54,761 nt of DNA, taken from contig JAODNN010000049.1 in NCBI GenBank assembly GCA_025465355.1, positions 1-54,761 on the forward strand. The letters are read 5' to 3'. Positions within the stretch are counted from its first letter, which is position 1. Every line of letters begins with the position of its first letter. Below the pieces are notes generated by a model. That model did no database searches, had not been told where the DNA came from, and saw only the letters and a list, made by a program, of their open reading frames with translations. Positions 16,992 to 25,659 of the stretch are shown piece by piece. The DNA comes from Blastococcus sp. Lineage in GTDB: Bacteria > Actinomycetota > Actinomycetes > Mycobacteriales > Geodermatophilaceae. Both the position numbers and the translations under genes were made by a program.

Positions 16992-17510
16992 ATGGACAAG
17001 CCCCAGGGAGGCAGGTCGTCGCCCCGATCCGACGACGAGGGCCTGCCTCCGGACGCCCTGCCCCCCGCGGTGACGCGGCTGGTGACCCGCGGGGTGCAAG
17101 TCGGCGAAGGCCTGGTCTTCCTGGCCCTCACCCTGCTGCTCTTCGCGATCGCGGTGCTGGTGCTGGTGCAGACGACGCACAACCTGCTCCTGCCGCCGCA
17201 GCGTGAGGCTTTCGCCGAGACCGTCACCCGCTCGCTCAACGGGGTGCTGTTCGTCGTGATCGTGGTGGAGGTGCTCCGGACGATCGTCGCCCGGTTCCAG
17301 GGCCAAGGGTTCCGGCTGCAGCCGTTCCTCGTGATCGCGATCGTGTCGACGGTCCGGCACATCCTCACCGTCGCAGCGCGCCTGTCGCTGGTCGGCGATC
17401 AGAACGGGCCGGCACTGATCCTCGAGCTGCTGGCCAACGCCGGGGTCGTGCTGGTGCTGGTAACGGCCCTGGTCATGCTCCGGCGCTGGGCCATGCTCGA
17501 CGAGGCCTGA
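16992..17510 (+). CDS. PsiE-like phosphate-starvation-inducible membrane protein
   Basis: The 172-residue protein has a polar, Pro/Asp-rich N-terminus and four hydrophobic helices from about residue 35. The block LNGVLFVVIVVEVLRTIV followed by FRLQPFLVIAIVSTVRHIL matches the PsiE family (DUF/PF06146). PsiE is induced by phosphate starvation in enterobacteria, but its function is unknown. No Pho box was recognised here. The ATG lies only about ten bases after a GGGGTACCCC palindrome and has no clear Shine-Dalgarno sequence, so a near-leaderless transcript is possible. The ligase gene follows after 27 bases and may be cotranscribed. Confidence 0.78.
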   Translation: MDKPQGGRSSPRSDDEGLPPDALPPAVTRLVTRGVQVGEGLVFLALTLLLFAIAVLVLVQTTHNLLLPPQREAFAETVTRSLNGVLFVVIVVEVLRTIVARFQGQGFRLQPFLVIAIVSTVRHILTVAARLSLVGDQNGPALILELLANAGVVLVLVTALVMLRRWAMLDEA

Positions 17511-17537
17511 CGCCGCCGTCGGTGCCACCATGACGCC

Positions 17538-19085
17538 GTGCTGCTCGCCGACGTCGTCGCTGCCTCGTCCGCGGTCGCGGCCACCCGGTCACGCACGGCG
17601 AAAGCCGGCAGGATCGCGGAGCTCCTGCGCCGGGCGGACGCCGACGAGGTGGTGCCGGTCACCGCGTGGCTGGCGGGTGAACCCCGGCAGGGGCGGCTGG
17701 GCATCGGTCGGCGCACCGTGTCGAAGACGGCGGCCAAGCCGGCACCGACGTCCTCCCTGACCGTCGCCGCCGTCGACCAGGCCCTGACCGAACTCGCCGG
17801 CACCTCCGGCACCGGCTCGGCGGCGCGGCGCGACGCCGTCCTCGGCGCGGTGCTGTCCGAGGCCACCACGGACGAGCAGCAGTTCCTCGTCCGCCTGCTC
17901 ACCGGAGAGCTGCGGCAGGGTGCCCTGGAGGGCGTGGTCCTCGACGCGGTCGCCACGGCCGCCGGTGTCCCGGCCGCGAGCGTCCGACGGGCGTTCATGC
18001 TGTCCGGGCGGCTGCCCGAGACCGCGGCCGCCGCACTGATCGGCGGCGTGGACGCGGTGGACTCGGTGCGGCTGGAGGTCGGCCGGCCCGTGCACCCCAT
18101 GCTCGCCAGCCCGGGCTCCTCGCTCCGCGAGGCCCTCACCGACCTCGGCAGCGACGTGACCGTCGAGTTCAAGCTCGACGGCGCCCGGATCCAGGTCCAC
18201 CGGGACGGCGACGTCGTCCGGGTGTGGACCCGCACCCTGCGCGAGGTGACCGACAGCGTGCCCGAGCTCGTCGACCGCATCAGGGCCCTGCCGTGCGACA
18301 CCACCGTCCTCGACGGCGAGACGCTCGCCCTGGACGACGGCGGCCGGCCACGCGCGTTCCAGGACACGATGAGCCGCTTCGGCGGCGATGCCTCCGAGGA
18401 GGGGGTGCTGCTCAGCCCATTTCTGTTCGACGTCCTCCATCTCGACGGCCGGGACCTGCTCGACGAGCCCCTGCACGTCCGCCTCGACGCGCTGGCGGGG
18501 CTGCTGGCCGACGAGGAGCACGCCGCCCTCCGGATGCCCGGCGTCCGCTCCCCCGGGCCCGAGCAGGCGGCGGGAGTGCTGGCCGACGCGCTCGCCGCCG
18601 GTCACGAAGGCGTCGTCGTCAAGGCCCTCGACGCCCCGTACGCAGCCGGCCGCCGCGGCAAGGCCTGGCAGAAGGTGAAGCCGGTGCACACCCTCGACCT
18701 CGTGGTGCTCGGTGCGGAGTGGGGGTACGGCCGCCGCTCGGGGAAGCTGTCGAACATCCACCTCGGCGCCCGGGATCCCGACGGCGGCGAGCCGGTCATG
18801 GTGGGCAAGACCTTCAAGGGCATGACCGATCAGCTGCTGGAGTGGCAGACGCGGACCTTCCCCGAGCACGCCCATGAGCGCGCCGACTGGGGCGTGCGCC
18901 TCCGGCCCCACCTGGTCGTCGAGATCGCCGTGGACGGCGCCCAGCGCAGCCCCCGCTATCCCGGCGGCGTCGCGCTGCGGTTCGCGCGGGTCGTGCGATA
19001 TCGGCCGGACAAGACGCCCGCCGAGGCCGACACGATCGAGACCGTGCGGCTCCTGCTCGCCGGGAGCCCAGTTCGGCGGAAGTGA
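17538..19085 (+). CDS. ligB: ATP-dependent DNA ligase, LigB type
   Basis: This 515-residue enzyme resembles the archaeal/eukaryotic ligase I-like LigB of actinobacteria, not the NHEJ LigD. The N-terminal helical DNA-binding domain spans about residues 1-180. The adenylation motif EFKLDGARIQ places the nucleophile near Lys212. Motif III-like DGETLALDDGG, motif IV EGVVVKAL and motif V AWQKVKPVHTLDLVV are present, followed by an OB domain with VGKTFKGMTD. It seals nicks using ATP and likely backs up the NAD-dependent LigA in repair. GTG at 17538 is used; the out-of-frame ATG at 17530 is not. Its stop lies just upstream of repeat copy A. Confidence 0.93.
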   Translation: MLLADVVAASSAVAATRSRTAKAGRIAELLRRADADEVVPVTAWLAGEPRQGRLGIGRRTVSKTAAKPAPTSSLTVAAVDQALTELAGTSGTGSAARRDAVLGAVLSEATTDEQQFLVRLLTGELRQGALEGVVLDAVATAAGVPAASVRRAFMLSGRLPETAAAALIGGVDAVDSVRLEVGRPVHPMLASPGSSLREALTDLGSDVTVEFKLDGARIQVHRDGDVVRVWTRTLREVTDSVPELVDRIRALPCDTTVLDGETLALDDGGRPRAFQDTMSRFGGDASEEGVLLSPFLFDVLHLDGRDLLDEPLHVRLDALAGLLADEEHAALRMPGVRSPGPEQAAGVLADALAAGHEGVVVKALDAPYAAGRRGKAWQKVKPVHTLDLVVLGAEWGYGRRSGKLSNIHLGARDPDGGEPVMVGKTFKGMTDQLLEWQTRTFPEHAHERADWGVRLRPHLVVEIAVDGAQRSPRYPGGVALRFARVVRYRPDKTPAEADTIETVRLLLAGSPVRRK

Positions 19086-19105
19086 CGCCCTAGCCGGCGC
19101 TTTCC

Positions 19106-19187
19106 TGCGGCGACAGGCAATCCGATTTATCAACACCAACTCACGCCGCTGTCGAACTCAGCCGGTGCTGAGTTCGGCAGCAAGGGG
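19106..19187 (+). repeat. Intergenic hairpin repeat, copy A
   Basis: Copy A has the conserved left arm (TGCGGCGACAGGCAATCC, then GATTTATCAACACCAACTCA) followed by a 15-base-pair hairpin with one mismatch (19148-19162 with 19167-19181, loop CGGT). It lies 20 bases after the ligase stop, between tail-to-tail genes, so it may also act as a terminator. The left arm matches copy C in reverse orientation (about 34 of 39 bases), and the hairpin matches copies C and D. Confidence 0.8.
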
Positions 19188-19331
19188 TGAAACGGGTTGG
19201 CAAGTCCTCCGCGCCCCTCCGGACGCCGAGGCACAACGGACGCCTCCGCCGGATGCGGGCCGGGCACTACGGGGCGGACGCCTCGCGATCACGTCGAACA
19301 CCCACCAAGCGCCGGCTCGCCGGCGTGAGGC

Positions 19332-20201
19332 CTAGCTGCCGGCGGGGTCGGTGTGCACGGCGTTGACCTCGACACTGCGCGCGCGGGTGGGCGCCGCACC
19401 GGCCCTGACGGCGGCGATCGCCTCTCGCTGGCTGAGCCGCGTGCCCGCGGTGAACAGCTCGTCGAAACGGACAGGTCCCAACTCCCGGCCCACGTGGCTG
19501 AACAGGTCCGCCATCGGCGGGGGCGTGGCGAAGGGGCGGAGTCCGGCCCGCCGGCGCACGCCCTCGGCGGCCCCCGCCAGCCGCGCAGCCTGCTCGACGT
19601 CGCCTTCAGCGCCGGCCCACTGCGCGAAGGCGGCCAGGCTGAGGGAAACGACGCGGGTCCAGTGCCGGGTCCAGCTCAGGTCCAGCGCCTTCTCCAGCAG
19701 CGCGGCCGCCTCGTCCAGACGGGATTGCGCGACGGCCAGGGTGCCCAGATGCAGGCGCGCGCCCGCGATCAGCCGGTCGTTGCCCAGCCGTTCCGCGAGA
19801 TCGCTCATCTCGCGCAGGTGGTCCGACGCGTCGTCGTAGCGGCCCAGGGTCATCTCCTGCACGCCGAGGACGGTGAGCGTGACCGCGGTCCAGAACGGCT
19901 CGTCCTGCCCGCGCAGCTCGCCCAGCGAGGCGGATGCCTCCCGCGCAGCACGGTCCGGGTCGCCGAGGATCGACGACGTCCAGCCCATCGCCAGCTCGGC
20001 GATGGCGTGCAGGTACGGCTCGGAGATCGTCTCCAGCACCGGACCCAGGCGGTCGCGGGCCGCCCGGGCGGCAGCGTCGTCGGCCTCCCGAGTGGCGGCT
20101 ACCGCGGCCAGCTGCAGCTCGGCTCGGGCGTGCGGGTCCAGGGTCGCCGCGGTGGGCAGCAGCTGCTCGACCCAGCTGCGGGCCCGATCCGTCACCCTCA
20201 C
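19332..20201 (-). pseudogene. C-terminal remnant of a TPR/AfsR- or LuxR-like multidomain regulator
   Basis: The 289 codons encode helical TPR-like repeats (ELAMGWTSSILGDPDRAARE, LTVLGVQEMTLGRYDDASDH, AGARLHLGTLAVAQSRLDEA) and a tail ending RLSQREAIAAVRAG, a pattern typical of the C-terminus of large ATP-binding regulators or cyclase-like proteins. Such proteins are usually 800-1100 residues, with an N-terminal ATPase and a DNA-binding domain. Here the frame begins abruptly within the TPR region at a GTG with no good ribosome binding site, directly against repeat copy B. I therefore call it a 5'-truncated remnant created by rearrangement at the repeat. It could still be expressed as a short TPR protein. 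Confidence 0.65.
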
Positions 20202-20212
20202 TAGCCGTACTT

Positions 20213-20262
20213 AGCCGGTGCCGAGTTCGGCAGCAAGGTGACTTCGGGTGGGAAAGTCGTTC
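20213..20262 (+). repeat. Intergenic hairpin repeat, copy B (right half)
   Basis: Copy B carries the right half of the repeat: GAGTTCGGCAGCAAGGTGAC and CTTCGGGTGGGAAAGTCGTTC end to end over 20223-20262, preceded by AGCCGGTGCC. The left half is missing and replaced by the truncated TPR gene. Positions 20223-20262 match copy C (23029-23069) in inverted orientation with one mismatch and one single-base gap. Confidence 0.8.
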
Positions 20263-20481
20263 TCAAATGATGCCTGCGGCCGTCTGGTCGCCGAGGGTCT
20301 CGGCCAGGTAGCACCCTGCCCGCGGTGGCCCGCGTGGTCTCCCAGCCGGGTCGGCGTCGGTGGCGGTCGTCTCATCAGGCATGACGGGCACCGGTGGGCG
20401 AGGAGCCGTGTGGGTTCTGGTGGCTCGGTCGGTGTCGGGCACGGGCTCACCAGCGGCTTCCGGGTGCCGATCGTCTTCGGT

Positions 20482-21339
20482 TCAGACGGGCTGGCCCCGG
20501 AGCGCGTCGTCGGCCCAGCGGCTGAAGCTGGTCCACTCGACCGTGGGGAACGCGCGGTGCAGCCGTTCGATGTCGACGGCGTAGCCGCCGGCGGCGATGA
20601 AGGCCCACATCGCGCCGATGTCGGGGTCGCTGCGCCGCACCGGGTCGAGCGGCTCCTCGTGCACCTCCACGGCCCGGCCGAGCACCCGGCTGCATACCGC
20701 GGCCATGTCGTCGGCGGACACGGCGTCGCTGGCGAGCTCGATCCGCCGCCCGGCGAACGCGGCGGGGGTGGTGAGCACCTCGGCGCCGACCTGGCCCAGG
20801 TCGGCGCGGGCGAGCTGCTGCAGGGGGAAATCGTGCGGCAGCGGCAGCTTGAGGATTCCGGAGAAGAGCTCGTCGTCGCCGCGAAGCAGGTTGTCGTAGA
20901 AGTAGACCGGGCCGAGCACCGTGAACGGGACGTCGCCGTGCTGCAGGGCCCGCTCGACCACGGCCTTGCTCTCGAAGTGCGGTACCCCGCTGTGCCGATC
21001 GGCGCCGGCCACCGAGCTGTACACCAGGTGCCGGACCGCGGCCCGCCGGGCGGCGCGCAGCACGGTGAGCCCCTGCTGCGTCTCGGTGTCCGGTCCCGCC
21101 TCGAACGGCGTGGTGACCGCGAAGACCGCGAAGACCCCGCGCATCGCGGCCGTCAGCGAGGCCTCGTCGGTGAGGTCCCCGGCGGCCAGCTCGACACCCC
21201 GCCGGGTCAGGGCCTCAGCCGCTGGGCTGCGCGGGTTGCGGACCAGCACGCGAACCGGTGTTCCGTGTCTGCGCAGTGCGGCGGCGGCGGCACCGCCTTG
21301 TCCGCCGGTGGCGCCGAGGACGAGCACGGGAGCGGTCAT
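20482..21339 (-). CDS. NmrA-like NAD(P)-binding protein
   Basis: The 285-residue protein is an atypical short-chain dehydrogenase of the NmrA/HSCARG group. The N-terminal dinucleotide motif is VLVLGATGGQGGAAAAALRR, followed by VRVLVRNP, which favours NADP. YSSVAGADRHSGVPHFESKAVVE is a typical NmrA block (YSS..., HFESK). The catalytic YxxxK of classical SDRs is absent, so it could be a redox sensor or a reductase. The ATG at 21339 has GGAGA upstream. It is divergent from the cupin and TetR genes within the repeat-bounded block. The segment 20263-20481 downstream of it holds no convincing gene. Confidence 0.9.
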   Translation of the reverse strand: MTAPVLVLGATGGQGGAAAAALRRHGTPVRVLVRNPRSPAAEALTRRGVELAAGDLTDEASLTAAMRGVFAVFAVTTPFEAGPDTETQQGLTVLRAARRAAVRHLVYSSVAGADRHSGVPHFESKAVVERALQHGDVPFTVLGPVYFYDNLLRGDDELFSGILKLPLPHDFPLQQLARADLGQVGAEVLTTPAAFAGRRIELASDAVSADDMAAVCSRVLGRAVEVHEEPLDPVRRSDPDIGAMWAFIAAGGYAVDIERLHRAFPTVEWTSFSRWADDALRGQPV

Positions 21340-21725
21340 GCCGGTCTCCTCTCGGGTGTGGACCCGACCCGCTCGCTGGTCGCCCGGCGACCGGTCCGCC
21401 TTCCCCGGGTGGCTCGGGCTACGGCTGGCAGGGGTAGGGATGGCCGTGCGGCCGAGGCCAGCGGCGTCGGCGCGCCCGACGCGCTCCCCGGAGGACACCG
21501 GGACGCCACAAGTGGACGTCACGTTCCGAATGAACCGTAGGCCGCGCGTGCTCGGACCCGCAAGACCGGAGGCCGTCGCACCCTGGTCTTGGAACGCCGC
21601 TCCTTCGCCGCGGACGCCCGGCAAGCGGGCACACGTGCGCGCACGACCCTGGCGCCCGGCAACCCCCGGAGCTAGCCTAACCGGAATGACTCGTCCGCTA
21701 CTGGCGCACCGATGGGAGTCGAGTC
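21340..21725. other. Intergenic region between the NmrA-like and cupin genes
   Basis: No gene is evident in these 386 bases. It must hold two divergent promoters. Possible operator-like dyads are GTTC-CGAAT-GAAC at 21523-21535 and CGTGCGCGCACG at 21634-21645; both are short and could be chance in GC-rich DNA. A TAGCCT at about 21675 may be a -10 element for the cupin gene, without a convincing -35. Confidence 0.3.
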
Positions 21726-22226
21726 ATGAGCTTCCCTCCCGCGACCTCTCCAGCGATGGGCTCAGGTGACGGCTTCGTTCTGGGCCCGGATGAGGGTCAG
21801 GCGTACTGGTGGCTCGGCACCCTGACGATCAACAAGGTCACCCGGGAGGCCACGCGCGGCGCGCTGGACATCGTCGACCACCGCGTGCCCGCCGGCTACG
21901 CCCCGCCCCGGCACGTGCACCGGGATCAGGACGAGGTCTTCTTCGTCCTAGAGGGAACCTTCGCCGTGCGCTGCGGGGAGCAGGAGTGGCAGGCCGGCCC
22001 CGGGGCGGTGGTCTTCCTTCCCCGGCAGGTGCCGCACGGCTTCACGGTGTCGCAGGACGGGCCGGCACGCACCCTGCTGATCAACGCACCGGCCGGCTTC
22101 GCCGACGTCATCACCGAACTCGGGCAAGCCACCGGACACCTCGTCCTTCCCGGACCGAACGTGCCCATGCCCGATCCCGAGCGCATCGCCGGGGTTTCGC
22201 AGGCGCACGGCATCTACGGCGCGTGA
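21726..22226 (+). CDS. Single-domain cupin protein (quercetinase-like)
   Basis: The 166-residue protein is a small cupin. Motif 1 includes AGYAPPRHVHRDQDEVFFVLEG, given here as PPRHVHRDQDEVFFVLEG, with the His-X-His, Glu metal ligands, and motif 2 includes PRQVPHGFTV with a fourth His. Such proteins bind Fe, Mn or Ni and include quercetin dioxygenase-like enzymes, but many act on unknown substrates. The ATG follows GGGAG. The stop overlaps the TetR-type start as GTGA, which indicates a two-gene operon in which the regulator may control the cupin and the divergent NmrA-like gene. Confidence 0.88.
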   Translation: MSFPPATSPAMGSGDGFVLGPDEGQAYWWLGTLTINKVTREATRGALDIVDHRVPAGYAPPRHVHRDQDEVFFVLEGTFAVRCGEQEWQAGPGAVVFLPRQVPHGFTVSQDGPARTLLINAPAGFADVITELGQATGHLVLPGPNVPMPDPERIAGVSQAHGIYGA

Positions 22227-22948
22227 GCCCCCACGCGGCGACCGAGGGCACCCCGGCGGCAGCGCAGCCCTCCGGGGTCGGCGCACCGCGCGATGACCCG
22301 ATGGCGGCACCTTCCAGCGCCGGCCCGGCCGCCGGGGTGGCGGCCACAGCCGCACCAGCAGACGGGGCGACACCAGCGCGGCCGCTGCGCCGCGACGCCC
22401 GGATCAACCAGGAACGGGTACTCGCGGCGGCGGTCAGCGCCATGCTCCGCGAGGGTCGGCAGGTGCCGATGGCCACCATCGCCGCCGAGGCCGGCCTGGG
22501 AGTCGGCACCCTCTACCGCCGCTATCCCAATCGCGAGGCGCTGCTGGACGCCCTGACCCACCGCTCCTTCCAACTGCTTCTGGACATCGCACACCAGACC
22601 GAAGCCCGCCAGGAATCCACCCTGTCCTGCCTGAGCTGGTGGTGGGATCGCGTCCTCGCCGAGCGCGCACAACTCGTGCTGCCCCTGGGCGGGGCACCCT
22701 TCGCGATGAGCACACGAACGCGGGCCGTGCGTTCGCAACTGCACGACAGCCTCCGTCGGCTCCTGACGCGCGGCCAACGCGAGGGCAGCATCCGCGACGA
22801 CGTCACCGTTGCCGACCTCATCATCTTCGGCGCCATCCTGGTCGCACCGCTACCCGGTGCGCCGGACTGGGACCGCACCGCCCAGCGGCAGAAGGAGATC
22901 TACCTCGACGGCCTCTCCCACACCCGCCGCTCACCGCTGCCGCAATAG
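22223..22948 (+). CDS. TetR/AcrR family regulator
   Basis: The 241-residue protein has a long Ala/Pro-rich N-terminal stretch, then a TetR DNA-binding domain: RRDARINQERVLAAAVSAML, VPMATIAAEAGLGVGTLYRR and YPNREALLDAL (about residues 55-105). A C-terminal helical ligand domain follows. GTG at 22223 overlaps the cupin stop; an internal ATG at 22301 is an alternative start that would remove 26 disordered residues. Local context suggests repression of the cupin operon and the divergent NmrA-like gene, as is usual for this family. The ligand is unknown. Confidence 0.87.
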   Translation: MSPHAATEGTPAAAQPSGVGAPRDDPMAAPSSAGPAAGVAATAAPADGATPARPLRRDARINQERVLAAAVSAMLREGRQVPMATIAAEAGLGVGTLYRRYPNREALLDALTHRSFQLLLDIAHQTEARQESTLSCLSWWWDRVLAERAQLVLPLGGAPFAMSTRTRAVRSQLHDSLRRLLTRGQREGSIRDDVTVADLIIFGAILVAPLPGAPDWDRTAQRQKEIYLDGLSHTRRSPLPQ

Positions 22949-23028
22949 CCCCCACGCACCCCGCGGAGAAGACGACAGCAGGCCTACGCGACCGGCGGGT
23001 CACGGGCCGCAGATCGCCAGCGGGCCAG

Positions 23029-23131
23029 GAATGACTTTCCCACCCAGAAGTCACCTTGCTGCCGAACTCAGCCGGTGCCCAGCGGCAGCAGTGTGAGTTG
23101 GCGTTGATAAATCGGGTTGCGCATCGCCGCA
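23029..23131 (-). repeat. Intergenic hairpin repeat, copy C (full length)
   Basis: This is the most complete copy, in reverse orientation. Its right arm (23029-23069) matches copy B, its left arm (23093-23131, GTGAGTTGGCGTTGATAAAT and onward) matches copy A, and the centre (AGCCGGTGCCCAGCGGCAGC) is an imperfect hairpin. It defines a unit of about 103 bases. Confidence 0.8.
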
Positions 23132-23180
23132 TGTCAGCGGGCGGATGCCTGGCTTTCACCCTGCTCGCGGGCCTGCGGAG

Positions 23181-23238
23181 TTATACACACCAACTCATCT
23201 TGCTGCCGAACTCACCGGGAGCTGAGTTCGGCAGCAAG
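23181..23238 (+). repeat. Intergenic hairpin repeat, copy D
   Basis: Copy D has a diverged left arm (TTATACACACCAACTCATC) and a perfect 16-base-pair stem, CTTGCTGCCGAACTCA (23199-23214) pairing with TGAGTTCGGCAGCAAG (23223-23238) around an eight-base loop. Between copies C and D, 23132-23180 resembles the right flank of copy A in reverse (CTTTCACCC), so C and D may be nested insertions. Confidence 0.75.
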
Positions 23239-23309
23239 CGTTGTCCCGCCGCTTGACCGGGCCGACCGGCGCTCCGGAGGATGGTCTCCTCCGATCCTGG
23301 CGGTGAAGG

Positions 23310-25643
23310 GTGCACAGGCTTCGCGATTGGTGGCTCGCTCGCGACGGCGACCTGCGGGCGACGCGGCGCGCGGCCCGGACCGCGATCGTCATGCCGGCCC
23401 TGTTCGCGCTCGGGTCGCAGGTCATCGGGAATCCGAACGTCGCGACCTATGCCGCCTTCGGATCCTTCGCGATGCTGCTGTTGGCGGACTTCGGGGGCAC
23501 GCTCGCCGAGCGGCTGGCCGCGCAGTGCTCGCTGATCGCGATCGGCTGCGTGCTCATCGCCCTCGCGGCGGTGGTCTCGCGCAACCCGTGGGTGGCGGCG
23601 GCCGCCATGTTCGTCGTCGGGTTCCTGGTGCTGTTCGCCGGCGTCGTCAGCTCGGCGCTCGCGGCGGCGAGTACGTCGATCCTGCTGAGCTTCATCCTTC
23701 CGGTCGCCACGCCGGCCGGACCGGCGGCGATCCCGGATCGGCTGCTCGGCTGGCTGCTGGCCGGCATCGTCTCGCTGCCCGCCGTCACCCTGTTGTGGCC
23801 GGCGCCCCGCTCCGACCCGCTGCGCGACGCCGCCGCGGAGGCGTGCCGGCAGCTGTCCGCGCGCCTGACCGCCGAGGTCGCGCGGTGGCACGGCGAGGAC
23901 GGCGGGGACGTCGACGAGGCGGTCGCCCGGGCGAACGCCGCCGTAGACAGGCTCCGCGCCACCTTCCTGGCGACGCCCTACCGGCCGTCGGGGCTGACGA
24001 CGGCGACGCGCGCGGTGATCAGACTGGTCGACGAGGTCGTCTGGCTGAGCGTGATCCTGGACGACGCGGCGGTGCCCCGGCAGCGGCTGCCCGCGCACCC
24101 GACGGTCCGGGCCGTGAAGCGAGCGGCCTCGGTGCTGCTCGACCACGCCGGCAAGGCGCTCTCGCTCCACGAGCCACCGCAGGACAGCCTCCAGGACCAC
24201 CTCGACGACCTCGCCCGCGCCCGCCGGGTGATGGAGGCCGTGGCCATCGCCGAGTTCCGACTGCCGCGCGACGGGCGAACCGCCAAGGAGCTCGTCAGCT
24301 CCCTGGCCCCGAGCTTCCGCGCGGAGGAGCTCTCCTTCGCCGTCATGGCGATCGCCGAGAACATCGAGATCGCCTCGGCTGCCGAGGCACGCACCTGGTG
24401 GCAGAAGCTCCTCGGCCGGAGGCCGCGGGCGATGGCCGGCCCGATCGCCTCCGCGCAGGAGCGGGCGCGGGCGCACCTCGACCCGCACTCGGTGTGGTTG
24501 CGCAACAGTGTCCGCGGCGCGATCGCACTCAGCGGCGCGGTGCTGGTGGCGGATCTGAGCGGAGCTCAGCACTCGTTCTGGATCGTGCTCGGCGCGCTCT
24601 CCGTGCTGCGATCCAACGCCCTGAGCACCGGGCAGAGCGTCGTCCGGGGGCTCGTCGGGACGACGGTCGGGTTCGTCATCGGCGGTGCGCTGGTGCTGGT
24701 GCTCGGGAACCACCAGGTGCTGCTATGGGTGTTGCTGCCGGTGGCGATCCTGGTCGCCGGCATCGCGCCGGCGGTCTCGTTCGCCGCCGGGCAGGCAGGG
24801 TTCACCGTCGCGCTGCTGATCCTGTTCAACATCATCAGCCCGGCGGGCTGGCAGGTGGGCCTGGTGCGGATCGAGGACGTCGCCATCGGTTGCGCGGTCA
24901 GCCTGGTCGTCGGGGCGTTGTTCTGGCCGCGGGGCGCGGCGGGCGCCCTCCGGCAGGCCCTGGCGGAGGCGTATGCGGCGTGCGCTGCCTACCTGCGGAC
25001 CGCCGCGGAGAGCGGCATCGCGGTCGACGGATCAGCGGAGGAGCCGGGGCCGGCCGGGTCACGGGCGAGAGCTGCGGGCCGCCGTCTCGATGACGCGTTC
25101 CGGGAGTACCTGGCCGAGCGTGGCCGCAAGCGGCTGAGCCTCGCCGAGGTCGCGTCCCTGCTGACGGGAGTGGCGGGGCTGCGGCTGACCGCGGAGGCGG
25201 TCTCCGACCTCTGGACCGGTGCCGGGTCGGCCGGCATCGACACGCCGCGGGCCACGCTCGAGGTGATCATCACGACCGAGCGAGTGACCAACTGGTTCGC
25301 CGCGATGGCGCAGGCCTTGACCGGCGCCGGGACGGTTCCACGCGCGCTCCCGCAGGACGGCGCCTCCGCGAGCCGGCTGGTCGGGGCCCTGAGCGAGGAT
25401 CTCGAGTCGGTGTCCGCGCCGGACGCATCCGTCAAGGCGCACACGGTGCGGCTGGTGTGGACCAGCGATCACGTGGACGTCGCCCGCCGTCTGCAGGCTC
25501 TCGTCGAGCAACCGGCGCGGACCGCGGCCCGCTACCCCGAGCGCGTCGGCCTCTCGCTGCCCTCGTGGCTGCGCCCGGGTTCGGTGGCCGACGATGCCGC
25601 ATCGGGCGTCAGGCGCGAAGACCCCGCAGTCACAAGGAGCTGA
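23310..25643 (+). CDS. FUSC family membrane protein
   Basis: The 777-residue protein belongs to the fusaric-acid-resistance/aromatic exporter superfamily (FUSC, AaeB/YccS-like). It has two sets of hydrophobic helices (about residues 22-160 and 400-530) separated and followed by soluble helical regions, the typical duplicated layout. The second set includes SVRGAIALSGAVLVADLSGA and HSFWIVLGALSVLRSNALST, the hallmark FUSC block. It may export aromatic acids or other amphiphiles. GTG at 23310 is used; the Shine-Dalgarno sequence is poor. It stands alone next to the repeat segment and converges on the LLM gene with a 16-base gap. Confidence 0.9.
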   Translation: MHRLRDWWLARDGDLRATRRAARTAIVMPALFALGSQVIGNPNVATYAAFGSFAMLLLADFGGTLAERLAAQCSLIAIGCVLIALAAVVSRNPWVAAAAMFVVGFLVLFAGVVSSALAAASTSILLSFILPVATPAGPAAIPDRLLGWLLAGIVSLPAVTLLWPAPRSDPLRDAAAEACRQLSARLTAEVARWHGEDGGDVDEAVARANAAVDRLRATFLATPYRPSGLTTATRAVIRLVDEVVWLSVILDDAAVPRQRLPAHPTVRAVKRAASVLLDHAGKALSLHEPPQDSLQDHLDDLARARRVMEAVAIAEFRLPRDGRTAKELVSSLAPSFRAEELSFAVMAIAENIEIASAAEARTWWQKLLGRRPRAMAGPIASAQERARAHLDPHSVWLRNSVRGAIALSGAVLVADLSGAQHSFWIVLGALSVLRSNALSTGQSVVRGLVGTTVGFVIGGALVLVLGNHQVLLWVLLPVAILVAGIAPAVSFAAGQAGFTVALLILFNIISPAGWQVGLVRIEDVAIGCAVSLVVGALFWPRGAAGALRQALAEAYAACAAYLRTAAESGIAVDGSAEEPGPAGSRARAAGRRLDDAFREYLAERGRKRLSLAEVASLLTGVAGLRLTAEAVSDLWTGAGSAGIDTPRATLEVIITTERVTNWFAAMAQALTGAGTVPRALPQDGASASRLVGALSEDLESVSAPDASVKAHTVRLVWTSDHVDVARRLQALVEQPARTAARYPERVGLSLPSWLRPGSVADDAASGVRREDPAVTRS

Positions 25644-25659
25644 GAACGGCCGGCCAGGC

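Larger units (their letters stand above)
20223..23069. mobile_element. Candidate cassette bounded by inverted repeats B and C
   Basis: Near-identical inverted repeats of 40-41 bases (20223-20262 and 23029-23069) bracket an NmrA-like gene, a cupin gene and a TetR-type gene. The neighbouring TPR gene is cut exactly at the left repeat. No transposase or integrase is inside, and no target-site duplication was identified, so any movement would need enzymes in trans or homologous recombination between repeats. This is an inference from the arrangement. Confidence 0.35.

Noticed and set aside
19106-23238. Hairpin repeats as integron attC sites.
   Set aside because: The repeat ends are not complementary as attC ends must be, copies occur in both orientations, cargo is not single-gene cassettes, and no integrase is present.
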